This document shows positions 36,394 through 46,374 of a DNA stretch of 64,000 bases, in pieces. The notes below the pieces were generated by a model. That model did no database searches. It had not been told where the DNA came from and saw nothing but the letters and a program-made list of their open reading frames with translations. Position 1 is the first letter of the stretch. Every line of letters starts with the position of its first letter. The stretch lies in NCBI GenBank assembly GCA_022616415.1, contig JAKEEU010000065.1, positions 62,001 through 126,000 on the forward strand, given 5' to 3'. The translations under genes and the position numbers were made by a program. The stretch comes from Candidatus Zhuqueibacterota bacterium (GTDB lineage Bacteria; Zhuqueibacterota; Zhuqueibacteria; Zhuqueibacterales; Zhuqueibacteraceae).

Positions 36394-38832
36394 ATGCTCA
36401 AAAACCATCTCAAAGTCGCCCTGCGCAATTTGCGCAAGCACAAGGAATATTCGTTGATCAACATCATCGGCTTGGCAGCCGGCCTCGCTTGCTGCATTTT
36501 GATTCTGTTGTACGTTCTCGACGAGCTGAATTTCGACGCGTTTCATAAAAAGTCGGATCGAATCTATCGCGTCGTTGAAATCAAACAATCGCCGGATCAG
36601 GGCGAGCAGCACATCGCGCAAACCGCCGCAACTGTGGGGCCGGCGCTGGTGAGCGACTTGCCGGAGATCACCAACTCGGTGCGGCTCGTCAGCCGCTCCA
36701 TCACCGGCCGCCGCACGGTGCAATACGGCGAGGCGCGTTTTTATGAAGGCGATTATCTTTTCACCGAACCCAGCTTTTTCGAGCTGTTCGATTTTCCGTT
36801 GGCACAGGGCGATCCCAAGACTGCCTTGCGCGATCCCCAGTCTGTCGTGCTCACCGTCGAAGCGGCGAAAAAATATTTTGGCGACGAAGAGCCTTATGGC
36901 AAAACGTTGATGGTCGAGCAGTACGGCGATTGCAAAGTCACCGGCGTGCTGCGCGAGATGCCCCGCAATTCGCATTTGGGTTTCAGCATGCTGATTTCCT
37001 TCTCGACTTTGGAAGCAATTGACGGCTGGAAACGCTTCATCAATATGTGGGACTCCGAAGGCTTTATCACTTACGTACTGCTCAAAGACGGCCAAGCAGC
37101 AGTTTCGGAAGCCAAGCTGGCGGCATTCGTCGATCAACATAAAGCGAAGGAATTTGGCGTGACCCGCTCGCTGTATCTGCAGCCGCTGCGCCAAATTCAT
37201 TTCCACTCGTCGAACATTCAAATCGACCGCAACGAGAACAAGGGCGAGATCGCCTACGTTTACATTTTCTCGGCCATCGCCATTTTCATCGTGCTCATCG
37301 CCTGCATCAACTACATGAACCTGGCGACCGCCCGTTCGATGCACTTCGCCAAAGACGTCGGCATTCGCAAAGTGGTTGGCGCGCATCGCAGCCAGTTGAT
37401 CGGGCAATTTTTGAGCGAATCGATTCTATTTGCCTTCGCCGCTTTTCTGATTGCATACGCTACAGTCGAATTGATTTTACCCACGTTCAACGCCTTCACC
37501 GGAAAAAAATTGCAGCTCGGATTTTCCGCGAGCAGCCTTTTGCTGTTGGGCCTCGGCTTGATGACGTTGCTCGTCGGCGTCGTTTCCGGCAGCTATCCCA
37601 GTTTTTATCTCTCGCGTTTTCAGCCGGCATTTGTGCTCAAAGGCAGTTTCAAAACCGGCGCTGGCCATATTTTTTTGCGGCGCGGCTTGGTGGTGGCGCA
37701 ATTCGTTCTGTCGATCATCATGATCGTGGCGACAATGGTGGTTTCGCGGCAAATGAGTTATGTGCGCGAAAAACGCCTGGGCTTCGAGAAAGAGCAGATG
37801 CTGGTGATCGACATCAACAGCGGCAACGCGCGGCGCAATTTTCAAACCATGAAAGCGGAGTTCGCGCAAATTCCGGCGGTGCGCAGCGTTTCGGTGTCAT
37901 CGCGCGTTCCCGGCGAGTGGAAGAACATTCGCGAGATCGAGGCGTTGCCCGAGGGCGCGGCGGAGAGCGAAATTCGCACCATGTCCTTAATCGGCATCGA
38001 CGAAGATTTTCTTGCTACGTATGGAATCGATCTGGCGGCCGGAAGAAATTTTTCGACGGAGATGGCGACGGATTCTGCCGCGATTTTGCTGAACGAAACC
38101 GCCGCGCAGATGTTCGGCGGGGAAGCGGCGGTTGGCAAACGCCTGCAAATTCCCCTATCACAATCTCCAGGAGACGCGCTGGCCCCGCCGTTTCAAGGAC
38201 TGATTGTCGGCATCGTCAAAGATTTTCATTTCCGCTCGCTTTATGAGAAGATCGGCCCGCTGGTTTTGGGGCATCGCAACAATCCCTTTCAGCTCATCGA
38301 CTACTTCACGCTGCGAATCGACGGTCGCGATATTCCGGCGACGCTGGCGGCGGCGCAGCGCATTAACGAGCGCTTCGATCCCTCGCATCCGTTCGAATAC
38401 AATTTTCTCGACGAGCGCTGGAACGACTTTTATTTGGCCGACCAGAAAGTGGGCCGGCTCTTCGGCATCGCCGCGGCGCTGGCGATTTTGATCGCTTGCC
38501 TCGGTCTGTTCGGCCTGGCTTCGTACACCACCGAGCAGCGCACCAAAGAAATCGGCGTGCGCAAAGTGTTGGGCGCTTCGGCGCCGCACATTGTGCTGCT
38601 GCTGTCCAAAGACATCGCCAAGCTCATGCTCGTCGCGTTCCTCGTCGCCAGCCCGCTGGCGTATTTTGCGATGAACAAATGGCTGCAAGATTTTGCCTAC
38701 AGAATCGACGTCGGCTGGAGCACGTTCGGGCTGACCGGCATTTTGACACTCGCCATCGCCCTGCTGACGGTGAGCTACCAAGCCATCAAAGCCGCGCTGG
38801 CGAATCCGGTCGAGGCGCTTCGTTATGAGTGA
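36394..38832 (+). CDS. Duplicated FtsX/MacB-type ABC permease next to the ATPase
   Basis: 812 residues from ATG 36394 (MLKNHLKVALRNLRKHKEYS). TM1 GLAAGLACCILILLYVLDEL. The first coupling region is altered (MHFAKDVGIRKVVGAH near 319), the second is canonical (RTKEIGVRKVLGAS near 716). Domain 2 has an insert around IPLSQSPGDALAPPFQG between the conserved VGKRL and IVGIVKDFH segments. As the direct neighbour of the only ATPase, it is the best candidate for that protein's dedicated partner. It has a double B leader and no Shine-Dalgarno sequence. Confidence 0.95.
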   Translation: MLKNHLKVALRNLRKHKEYSLINIIGLAAGLACCILILLYVLDELNFDAFHKKSDRIYRVVEIKQSPDQGEQHIAQTAATVGPALVSDLPEITNSVRLVSRSITGRRTVQYGEARFYEGDYLFTEPSFFELFDFPLAQGDPKTALRDPQSVVLTVEAAKKYFGDEEPYGKTLMVEQYGDCKVTGVLREMPRNSHLGFSMLISFSTLEAIDGWKRFINMWDSEGFITYVLLKDGQAAVSEAKLAAFVDQHKAKEFGVTRSLYLQPLRQIHFHSSNIQIDRNENKGEIAYVYIFSAIAIFIVLIACINYMNLATARSMHFAKDVGIRKVVGAHRSQLIGQFLSESILFAFAAFLIAYATVELILPTFNAFTGKKLQLGFSASSLLLLGLGLMTLLVGVVSGSYPSFYLSRFQPAFVLKGSFKTGAGHIFLRRGLVVAQFVLSIIMIVATMVVSRQMSYVREKRLGFEKEQMLVIDINSGNARRNFQTMKAEFAQIPAVRSVSVSSRVPGEWKNIREIEALPEGAAESEIRTMSLIGIDEDFLATYGIDLAAGRNFSTEMATDSAAILLNETAAQMFGGEAAVGKRLQIPLSQSPGDALAPPFQGLIVGIVKDFHFRSLYEKIGPLVLGHRNNPFQLIDYFTLRIDGRDIPATLAAAQRINERFDPSHPFEYNFLDERWNDFYLADQKVGRLFGIAAALAILIACLGLFGLASYTTEQRTKEIGVRKVLGASAPHIVLLLSKDIAKLMLVAFLVASPLAYFAMNKWLQDFAYRIDVGWSTFGLTGILTLAIALLTVSYQAIKAALANPVEALRYE

Positions 38833-38910
38833 ACAAAGATGGCAGAGGCAGCAGCAGTAGCAGCAAGAGATTTTACTGCCACTGCCGGTGCTACTGCTAC
38901 TCTTTAGGTT
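38833..38910 (+). repeat. Family E inverted repeat (CAGTAGCA)
   Basis: GGCAGAGGCAGCAGCAG words and complementary CTGCCACTGCCGG / GCTACTGCTACT words; CAGTAGCA (38855-38862) pairs with TGCTACTG (38889-38896). Confidence 0.65.
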
Positions 38911-38921
38911 TGGAGTAAACT

Positions 38922-41318
38922 ATGTTTAAAAACTACCTCAAGATCGCCGTTCGCAATCTGCTCAAGCACAAAGCCTATTCTTTCATCAACGTTGCTGGCT
39001 TGGCACTCGGCATGGCTTGCTGCATGGCGCTGATTCTGTTCATTCAACACGAGTTCAGCTACGACCGCCATCACGAGCACGCGAAGCAGATTTACCGCAT
39101 GCACACGCGCTCGGTTATTTTTGGGAGAGAGATTCTGTGGACTTACACCCAGGAAGCCTTTGCGAGAGTATTGAAGCAAGATTATCCGGAGGTTCTTTAT
39201 GCCTCCCATTTTGATCGTTCGCAAAACGTGAATTTGCGAATCAACGCAGAGACCATTAAAGAAACCAACTTTTTTTGGGCAGATCAGGATATTCTGGATA
39301 TTTTCACGTTCGAGATTCTGCGTGGAAATAAAGCAGAGTTGTTGAAGAATCCTAACTCGGTGATCATTACGGACGAGATCGCGCAAAAATATTTTCGCGA
39401 CGTCAATCCGGTTGGCCAGATTTTTTACATGGACACCACCGCCTATCACGTCACCGGCGTGATGAAGGCGCAGCCGGCCACTTCCCACTTTCATGCGAAC
39501 TTCATCGCTTCCTACAACACCTTTCCGGAAAACCCGCAGCCGGAATGGTTCAGCTTCGGCACCAGAACTTATTTTCGCTTGCAAGAAGGCGTCAGCGGGG
39601 AAGCCTTCGCCGCAAAATTGCCCGGCTTCATCGAAAGACACTTCGGCGCGCGCGCCCGCGAGTTTGGCTATCAATATGAATACATTCCGCAGCCGCTGCT
39701 CGGCATTCATCTCCACTCCAACGTTCGCGGTGAAATAGAACCGAACGGCAATATCGTTTATGTTTACATCATGGGGATTATCGCGGCGTTCATTCTTTTC
39801 ATTGCCTGCATCAACTTCATGAATTTGTCCACGGCCCGCGCCGGCCGGCGCGCTCGCGAGGTCGGCTTGCGGAAAGTTTTGGGCGCCTACAAAAAACGTC
39901 TCGGTTCCCAATTTCTCGGCGAGTCTTTGCTGATCGCAACGATTGCTTTTCTATTGGCGTTCGGCGCTTTGGAATTGATTCTGCCTTATTTCAATCAACT
40001 GGCAAGCAGAACGATCACGCTTAACTTTACAGACAATCCCCTTATCGCACTCGCGTTTCTTACTGTGGCGTTGATTGCCGGACTGGGCGCGGGACTCTAT
40101 CCCGCTTTTTATCTCACGCGCTTCACGCCGACCGAGGTGTTGAAAGGAGAAACGAACCCACGAGGAACGGCAGCATTGATTCGCAAAGGACTGGTGGTTA
40201 CACAATTTGCCATCTCGATCAGCTTGATCATCGGCGCGTTGATCATCGTCGATCAATTGCATTTTCTGCGCACGAAAGATCTCGGGTTTACGCAAGATCA
40301 AGTCGTGATCGTACCATTGAAAACTCAGCAGGTCACGGATAATTTTGAAGCCTTCAAGAATGCGCTGCGCAGCCATCCCAACATTGTCAGCGTCACAGGA
40401 GGGAATAATTACCCCGGCAGCAGCCACATGACTTGGGATCATTGGGCCGAAGGCTATGGTGATGGCGAAGGTATTTCCATCGACGCGGGCTACATCAACT
40501 TCGATTACTTTGAAACGCTGCAAATCCCCATTATTGAAGGCCGCGCGTTTTCCCCGGACTTTTCGACAGATTTGGAAAATGCGGTGATGATCAATGCCAC
40601 CGCGGCGAAAATGCTTGGCTTCGTAGGCAGCCCGATCGGCAAAAAAATGTACACCTCCGGCCCTTCCGATACCAGCCGCACCGGGCGCGTTATCGTCGGC
40701 GTATTTCAAGACTATAATGCCTGGTCGCTGCGCGAAACCATCAAGCCGCTGATTCTTTATCCGCGCTATACCACTGGCGGCACGAACAATCTGATTGCAC
40801 GAGTGAGCGCCGCGAACCTCTCGGCCACGCTGAATTTTATTGAGCAAAAATTTCGGGAAGTGAATCCCAACGCGCCGTATGAATTTCGCTTTATGGATGA
40901 AGTTCTCGCCGAATATTATCGCTCCGAGCAAAATCTTTCGGCGATCATCAATAGCTTTACGGTTTTGGCCATCGTCATCGCCTGCTTGGGATTGTTGGGC
41001 TTGATCTCTTTTACCGCCGAGCAAAAAACCAAAGAGATCGGCATCCGCAAAGTGTTGGGCGCTTCGGTTCCAAATTTGGTGTTGCTGCTCTCCAAAGAAT
41101 TTGCACTGCTGGTCATCGTTGCCAATCTCATCGCCTGGCCGCTGGCCGGATTTGCGATGAATCGCTGGCTGCAAGGCTTTGCGTATCGCATCAACCTCAA
41201 TTGGTGGTTGTTCGCTTTGGCCGGCGGTTCGGCTTTGCTCATTGCCTTACTCACCGTCAGCGCGCAAGCCCTCAAAGCCGCGCTGGCGAATCCGGTGGAG
41301 GCGTTGCGGTACGAGTAA
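38922..41318 (+). CDS. Duplicated FtsX/MacB-type ABC permease
   Basis: 798 residues from ATG 38922 (MFKNYLKIAVRNLLKHKAYS), with TTGGAGT upstream. TM1 GLALGMACCMALILFIQHEF, then SYDRHHEHAKQIYRMHTR. Coupling motifs RRAREVGLRKVLGAY near 310 and QKTKEIGIRKVLGAS near 702 (Lys for the usual Arg). Domain 2 differs from others in having GVFQDYNAWSLRETIKP in place of GVVKDFHFxSLHxxIxP. The B family is absent; the spacer before it is family E. Confidence 0.95.
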   Translation: MFKNYLKIAVRNLLKHKAYSFINVAGLALGMACCMALILFIQHEFSYDRHHEHAKQIYRMHTRSVIFGREILWTYTQEAFARVLKQDYPEVLYASHFDRSQNVNLRINAETIKETNFFWADQDILDIFTFEILRGNKAELLKNPNSVIITDEIAQKYFRDVNPVGQIFYMDTTAYHVTGVMKAQPATSHFHANFIASYNTFPENPQPEWFSFGTRTYFRLQEGVSGEAFAAKLPGFIERHFGARAREFGYQYEYIPQPLLGIHLHSNVRGEIEPNGNIVYVYIMGIIAAFILFIACINFMNLSTARAGRRAREVGLRKVLGAYKKRLGSQFLGESLLIATIAFLLAFGALELILPYFNQLASRTITLNFTDNPLIALAFLTVALIAGLGAGLYPAFYLTRFTPTEVLKGETNPRGTAALIRKGLVVTQFAISISLIIGALIIVDQLHFLRTKDLGFTQDQVVIVPLKTQQVTDNFEAFKNALRSHPNIVSVTGGNNYPGSSHMTWDHWAEGYGDGEGISIDAGYINFDYFETLQIPIIEGRAFSPDFSTDLENAVMINATAAKMLGFVGSPIGKKMYTSGPSDTSRTGRVIVGVFQDYNAWSLRETIKPLILYPRYTTGGTNNLIARVSAANLSATLNFIEQKFREVNPNAPYEFRFMDEVLAEYYRSEQNLSAIINSFTVLAIVIACLGLLGLISFTAEQKTKEIGIRKVLGASVPNLVLLLSKEFALLVIVANLIAWPLAGFAMNRWLQGFAYRINLNWWLFALAGGSALLIALLTVSAQALKAALANPVEALRYE

Positions 41319-41327
41319 TAAAACGTG

Positions 41328-41371
41328 AAACGTCGTGCGTAAAAAGCGTTACGTTTTTACGCATGACGTTT
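41328..41371 (+). terminator. Strong family C hairpin after a permease
   Basis: AAACGTCGTGCGTAAAAA (41328-41345) pairs along 18 bases, one of them G-U, with 41354-41371, around an 8-base loop. It sits 10 bases after the stop codon and is followed by TATTAAGGA, so only a short T-tract (within the stem) is present. The most convincing terminator-like hairpin among the C repeats; transcription stop is inferred. Confidence 0.5.
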
Positions 41372-41395
41372 TATTAAGGATTGAGAACTAACAAC

Positions 41396-43765
41396 ATGAT
41401 TTCCACATATCTCCGTCTCGCGTGGCGAAATCTTTTGGCGAACAAAACCGTCTCGCTCATCAATATTTTCGGCCTGTCCATTGCCGTGGCTTGTTGTATC
41501 GCCGTGTTTCTCTTTTTGCAAAACTATTGGACGCTCGACAGTTTTCATGTGCACGGCGAGCGCATTTTCATGGTTGAATACGTCACCGAAACCGACGGCG
41601 AAAAACAAACTTGGGGCGATGCGCCGGCGCCTATTGCCTCGGCGCTGGCCGCGGATTTCCCGCAAGTCGAACGCGTGGTGCGCATGAAGCGCGAAGGTGT
41701 GAAGCTCTTCAATCAAGAAAATGTTTTCGAAGAAGTGCTCGTGTATGCGGACACCGGCTTTTTCGCGATGTTCACTTTTCCGTTGCAATACGGCAATCCC
41801 GCGGCGCTGGCCGATCCGAATGCCATCATCCTGAGCGCGGACATGGCGCAAAAATATTTCGGCAAGGAGATGCCCCTCGGTCGCACGCTCATGTTGGTAA
41901 CCGACGATCAAGAGCGCAAACAATTTATCGTGCAGGGCGTTGCCCAACCTTTTCCGAATAACCACGGCTTTGCTTTCAATCTTCTGACCGGCTACCACTC
42001 CGTTCACAAAACGCTGAAGGCGCAGGATTGGAAAACCGGCACGAGCAACTACGTTTTTGTGCAACTGCGGCAACCTGAAGACGCCGCCCAGCTCGCGCAG
42101 CAAATGGCGCGTTACCTGGCGCCGTTCAATGCCGGCAATCCGGAAGCCAATATTATCTCTTTTGCTCTCGACAATCTGCGCAATCCAATGCCCGGCGCGT
42201 ACGACGTTATGCGACGGCCGGCAGAAGCGCCTCATCCCGCGCTGACGATTATGTTTTCGCTCATTGCGCTGACGATGATGGCGTTGTCCTGTTTCAATTA
42301 CGTGAACATTTCGCTCGGCGGCGTGTCGCGGCGCTTGAAAGAAATCGGCATTCGCAAAGTCATGGGCGGCCAGCGCGAGCAGCTCATTGCGCAGTTCATG
42401 TCGGAGAATTTGCTGCTCTGTTTCATCGCGTTGCTGTTTGGACTCATGCTCACGGAAGCGTTTCTCATTCCGCTTTTAAACGCGAATATGGTGCTGAAAA
42501 CCAAGTTTTCGTTTACCGATAACGTGACCCTGTGGCTGATGCTGGCGGGTTTGCTGGCGCTCACGGCGCTCGCTTCGGGTGCGTATCCCTCGTTGTATGT
42601 TTCGTCTTTCAAGCCCGTGGCCATTTTCACCGGCAGGCAAAAATTTTCCGGCAAAAACGTTTTACGGCGAGGTTTGTTGACCGCGCAGTTTGTGCTGGCG
42701 TTCCTTGCGGTGATCATCACCGTAGTGCTGTTGACGACAGTGCGCGTGTGGGAAAAACTCACGTGGGGCTATGATCCCAGCCAAACTCTGGTCGTGCAAC
42801 TCAACGACAGCCAGCAATTCCATTTGTTGCGCAATGAAATATTGAAAAGCCCCAATGTGCTGCGCGTTGCTGGCTCAACCAATCATGTTGGGCAAGCTTG
42901 GCGTCCGGAGATCTTTCAAATTGGCGAGGCCAAACAAAAGGCGTCACGCTATGATGTCGGCGCCGATTATCAGGAGGCCCTCGGACTGGATTTAAATGCC
43001 GGACGTTTTTTTGACTCGAATCGCCGCGTCGAAGATGAAAACGCGGTGGTGGTCAACGAGACTTTTGTGCGAAAACAAGGTTGGAACGAGGCCATTGGCA
43101 AGCGGGTGCGCATTGAAACGAAAGACTACACCATCGTGGGTGTGGCCGGCGATTTCAAGCTTTTCGCCACCGGCGCAACGCGTCCGGCGCTGTTCTTTCG
43201 CGCCGAAGAAAACAGCTTCAACTTCCTCGTGGTGCGGTTCGCCCCCGGCAGCGGCAAGCAAGTCGCCGCGCAAATCGAACAGGACTGGCAGCGGCTTTTT
43301 CCCGGCATGCCGGTCAATCGTTTTTTTCAAACCGAAGTTTTCGACGGCTTTTATCAGACTTCTCGCAAGTTGGCAAAAAGTTTCGGCTACATCGCCGGAC
43401 TGGCGCTGATTATTGCCTGCATGGGTTTGTACGGCTTGGCCGCACAACATTTTGCCCGGCGTTTGAAGGAAGTCGGCGTGCGCAAAATGCTCGGCGCTTC
43501 CGTCGCGCAAATTCTTTTGTTGGTCAATCGCGAGTTTATGTTTCTGCTTTTGGCCGCCGGCACGTTTGCGACCGCGCTGAGTGTGATCAGCGTTCGCCTG
43601 TTGCTGCAAGAAGCGGAACGATATGTCGGGAATTACGCGCCCGGCCTCGGGCCATTCTTTTTGGCAAATCTAATCGTCTTTCTCACTGCGGCTATCGCCG
43701 TCGGACGGCAATCTTGGAACGTGACGAAAGTGAATCCGGCGGAGATGTTGAAGAATACGGAATGA
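41396..43765 (+). CDS. Duplicated FtsX/MacB-type ABC permease, divergent QFMSENLLLC subfamily
   Basis: 789 residues from ATG 41396, where the family start (MISTYLRLAWRNLLANK) begins; a TTG at 41381 would add five residues. It belongs with 52268: both have QFMSENLLLC after the first coupling motif (here RRLKEIGIRKVMGGQ near 313) and a shortened domain 1 with FNPxxN-like HNAA/NAGN text. The second motif is RRLKEVGVRKMLGAS near 689. The C-terminus is the most divergent of the array (VNPAEMLKNTE instead of ANPVEALRYE), so it has escaped the sequence sharing seen among other tails. Confidence 0.94.
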   Translation: MISTYLRLAWRNLLANKTVSLINIFGLSIAVACCIAVFLFLQNYWTLDSFHVHGERIFMVEYVTETDGEKQTWGDAPAPIASALAADFPQVERVVRMKREGVKLFNQENVFEEVLVYADTGFFAMFTFPLQYGNPAALADPNAIILSADMAQKYFGKEMPLGRTLMLVTDDQERKQFIVQGVAQPFPNNHGFAFNLLTGYHSVHKTLKAQDWKTGTSNYVFVQLRQPEDAAQLAQQMARYLAPFNAGNPEANIISFALDNLRNPMPGAYDVMRRPAEAPHPALTIMFSLIALTMMALSCFNYVNISLGGVSRRLKEIGIRKVMGGQREQLIAQFMSENLLLCFIALLFGLMLTEAFLIPLLNANMVLKTKFSFTDNVTLWLMLAGLLALTALASGAYPSLYVSSFKPVAIFTGRQKFSGKNVLRRGLLTAQFVLAFLAVIITVVLLTTVRVWEKLTWGYDPSQTLVVQLNDSQQFHLLRNEILKSPNVLRVAGSTNHVGQAWRPEIFQIGEAKQKASRYDVGADYQEALGLDLNAGRFFDSNRRVEDENAVVVNETFVRKQGWNEAIGKRVRIETKDYTIVGVAGDFKLFATGATRPALFFRAEENSFNFLVVRFAPGSGKQVAAQIEQDWQRLFPGMPVNRFFQTEVFDGFYQTSRKLAKSFGYIAGLALIIACMGLYGLAAQHFARRLKEVGVRKMLGASVAQILLLVNREFMFLLLAAGTFATALSVISVRLLLQEAERYVGNYAPGLGPFFLANLIVFLTAAIAVGRQSWNVTKVNPAEMLKNTE

Positions 43766-43868
43766 GCGGAGGGCTGAGAGCGTAGGGCAAAACGTGCTCT
43801 CCGCTCTTAGCCCTCGGCCCTCTGCTCTAAGACTTCGGACATCGGACAAAAAGACTTCGGACTTTGCT
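43766..43868 (+). repeat. Family A inverted repeat followed by family B leader
   Basis: GCGGAGGGCTGAGAGCG words, then complementary GCTCTTAGCCCTCGGCCC words, then B leader from 43830 to six bases before ATG 43869. Confidence 0.72.
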
Positions 43869-46262
43869 ATGATCAAAAACTACCTCAAAATCGCCCTGCG
43901 CAATCTGCGCAAGCACAAAGGCTACACGTTGATCAACGTCGCCGGCTTGACCGTCGGCATTGCGTGTTGCGCCCTCATCCTGCTGCTCATTCGGCACGAG
44001 CTGAGTTATGATCGCTTTCATCAAAAGGCCGGTCAAATTTACCGGCTCACGATGGTATTCGAGCAAGAAGGCCAGGCCCACAAAATTTCGGAGATGGCAG
44101 CCCCCATCGGCCCGGCGCTGGCCGAAGAATATCCCGAAGTTCTCCAAGCCGTGCGGCTGCAAGATACTTACAAAACCCTGGTGAAATATGCGAGCCGCCA
44201 ATTCTATGAAGACGCGGTCTATTATGCTGATTCGAATCTTTTCGAGGTTTTTGACTTCCCGCTCGTGCGGGGCAATCCGGCGACCGCGCTGCAAAATCCC
44301 CAGTCCGTCGTCTTGAGCCGTAAGGCGGCGCAAAAATATTTTGGCGAAGAAGAGGCGCTGGGCAAAACTTTGCAAATCGAGCACGGCGAGGGCGACTTTC
44401 AGGTGACCGGCATCTTGCAAGAGATACCGCAAGCTTCAACCGTGCGACCCGATTTTCTCATTCCATTCAGCAACATCGGCGAACGGCGGTTGGGAAATTG
44501 GTGGGGATTCGGTTATCCCACCTTTGTGTTGTTGGCGGAGCAGGTCGCGACAGCACTCGAAAGCAAGCTGCCGGCATTTGTCAAAAAACATTATGAAAAT
44601 GCACCGCCAGGATTTCCGGCGCCGACGTTGGGCTTGCAGCCATTAGCTGATATTCATCTGCGCTCCGATTTCGACAACGAAGCCGGTAAATTGAGCGCGA
44701 TGACCTACCTGTACCTTTTTGCGACGCTGGCGTTTTTCATTATCGCCGTGGCGTGCATCAACTTTATGAATCTGGCCACGGCGCGTTCGCAGCATCGCGC
44801 CCGCGAAGTCGGCGTGAGAAAAGTGATCGGCGGCCGGCGCAGCCAGCTCGTTCTGCAATTCATTTCCGAAGCGGTGATTCTTGCGCTCATCGCCACGGTG
44901 GGCGCGGCCGTGCTCATCGAGTTCTTTCTGCCCGCTTTCAACGCATTGGCGCAAAAAGAGCTGAGCATCGATTACGGCTCGGATGGCCTGCTGCTCGCCG
45001 GATTTTTTCTGCTCGCGCTGTTCGTCGGCATCGCCGCCGGGAGCTATCCGGCATTTTTTCTCTCGCGCTTCCAACCGGTAGAGGTTTTGAAGGGCGGCTC
45101 GCGCCCAGGCGTTTCCGGCGCGCGCCTGCGGCAATTGTTGGTTGTGGGGCAGTTCGTGATTTCGATCGCGTTAATTGCCGGCACGCTCGTGGTCAACGAT
45201 CAAATCGAATTTATCCACAACAAGCATTTGGGCTTCGACAAAGAGCAGGTGGTGGTCGTGCCATTGCGAGGCGAGCAGGCAAAAAACAATTGGGCGAGAT
45301 TGAAAACCGAGCTTTTGCGCCATCCGGAAATTTTGCAAGCAACCGCTTCCTTCGGTGTGCCGGCTGACCAGATTAGATGGACTACGGGCTCCAAGCGCGG
45401 CGATAATGACGCTGAAAAACACGTCTACACCTATCAGATCGACTACGATTTCTTTGCAACACTCGGCATCGAGCTGGCCGCCGGCAGATTGTTGTCGCCG
45501 GAATTTCCCGGCGACAGCACACAAGCATTCGTGCTGAATGAAACCGCGGTGAAGGAATTCGGCTGGCAATCTGCGGAAGCGGCCATTGGGCAATCCTTCG
45601 TGTGGCTCGGCCACGGTCAAGATAATCCGAAAAAAGGAACGGTGGTTGGCGTGGTGAAGGATTTTCATTTCCGGCCGCTGTATGAGGAAATCGCCGCGGC
45701 GGTGTTTCATCTCATGCCCGGCGGGCATAACTATGTCGTCATGCGCGTGCGTCCTCACAGCATGGAACAAGCGCTGGCCGTGCTGAAAGAAAAATGGCAA
45801 ACCTTCGATCCCGTGCATCCTTTGGAATTTTCCTTCATGGACGAGAAGGTGGAATTGCAGTACGGCGCCGAGACGCGCTTACTGAAAATTTTTGGCATCT
45901 TTTCAAGCTTTGCCGTTTTCATTTCGTGTTTGGGTTTATTCGGCCTCGTCTCTTTTACAACCGAGCAGCGCACCAAAGAAATCGGCATCAGGAAAGTGTT
46001 GGGCGCTTCCGTCGCCAATATCATTTTCATGCTCTCGAACAGCTTCACGAAATTGGTGCTGATCGCCTTTGTCGTCGCCACGCCGCTCGCGTGGTGGGCG
46101 ATGAACCAGTGGCTGCAAAATTTTGCTTATCGCGTCGCCATCGGCTCGTGGGTGTTCGCGCTCGCCGGCGGCATGGCGCTGCTCATTGCGCTCCTGACGG
46201 TGAGCACGCAGGCGATTAAAGCCGCGCTGTCGAATCCGGTCGAGGCGCTGCGGTACGAATGA
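43869..46262 (+). CDS. Duplicated FtsX/MacB-type ABC permease, twin of 14198
   Basis: 797 residues from ATG 43869 (MIKNYLKIALRNLRKHKGYT); 25 codons upstream in frame are A and B repeat translation. Shares GLTVGIACCALILL, HRAREVGVRKVIGG (near 310) and RTKEIGIRKVLGAS (near 701) with 14198. In domain 1 the stretch between IYR and EEYPEV is entirely different (LTMVFEQEGQAHKISEM here), and the following VxYxxxQFYE segment also varies, while domain 2 is nearly the same. Tail AALSNPVEALRYE. Confidence 0.95.
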   Translation: MIKNYLKIALRNLRKHKGYTLINVAGLTVGIACCALILLLIRHELSYDRFHQKAGQIYRLTMVFEQEGQAHKISEMAAPIGPALAEEYPEVLQAVRLQDTYKTLVKYASRQFYEDAVYYADSNLFEVFDFPLVRGNPATALQNPQSVVLSRKAAQKYFGEEEALGKTLQIEHGEGDFQVTGILQEIPQASTVRPDFLIPFSNIGERRLGNWWGFGYPTFVLLAEQVATALESKLPAFVKKHYENAPPGFPAPTLGLQPLADIHLRSDFDNEAGKLSAMTYLYLFATLAFFIIAVACINFMNLATARSQHRAREVGVRKVIGGRRSQLVLQFISEAVILALIATVGAAVLIEFFLPAFNALAQKELSIDYGSDGLLLAGFFLLALFVGIAAGSYPAFFLSRFQPVEVLKGGSRPGVSGARLRQLLVVGQFVISIALIAGTLVVNDQIEFIHNKHLGFDKEQVVVVPLRGEQAKNNWARLKTELLRHPEILQATASFGVPADQIRWTTGSKRGDNDAEKHVYTYQIDYDFFATLGIELAAGRLLSPEFPGDSTQAFVLNETAVKEFGWQSAEAAIGQSFVWLGHGQDNPKKGTVVGVVKDFHFRPLYEEIAAAVFHLMPGGHNYVVMRVRPHSMEQALAVLKEKWQTFDPVHPLEFSFMDEKVELQYGAETRLLKIFGIFSSFAVFISCLGLFGLVSFTTEQRTKEIGIRKVLGASVANIIFMLSNSFTKLVLIAFVVATPLAWWAMNQWLQNFAYRVAIGSWVFALAGGMALLIALLTVSTQAIKAALSNPVEALRYE

Positions 46263-46374
46263 GCAGAGGGCATAGAGCATAGTGCAAAGGGCATGGCATG
46301 CGCTATGCGCCATGCGTTTTGCTCTATGCAAAAAATTGACTTCGGACTTTGGACAAACGACCTCGGACTCAGCT
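46263..46374 (+). repeat. Family A variant (GCATAGAGCA) inverted repeat, then family B leader
   Basis: GCATAGAGCA (46270-46279) pairs perfectly with TGCTCTATGC (46320-46329); the centre is GCATGGCATGCGC-like palindrome. B leader from 46337 (GACTTCGGACTTTGGAC) ends before ATG 46375 with CTCAGCT, no Shine-Dalgarno. Confidence 0.72.

Noticed and set aside
41381-41395. TTG start of the permease at 41381
   Set aside because: Adds only MRTNN before the family start and has no gap to the upstream AAGGA.
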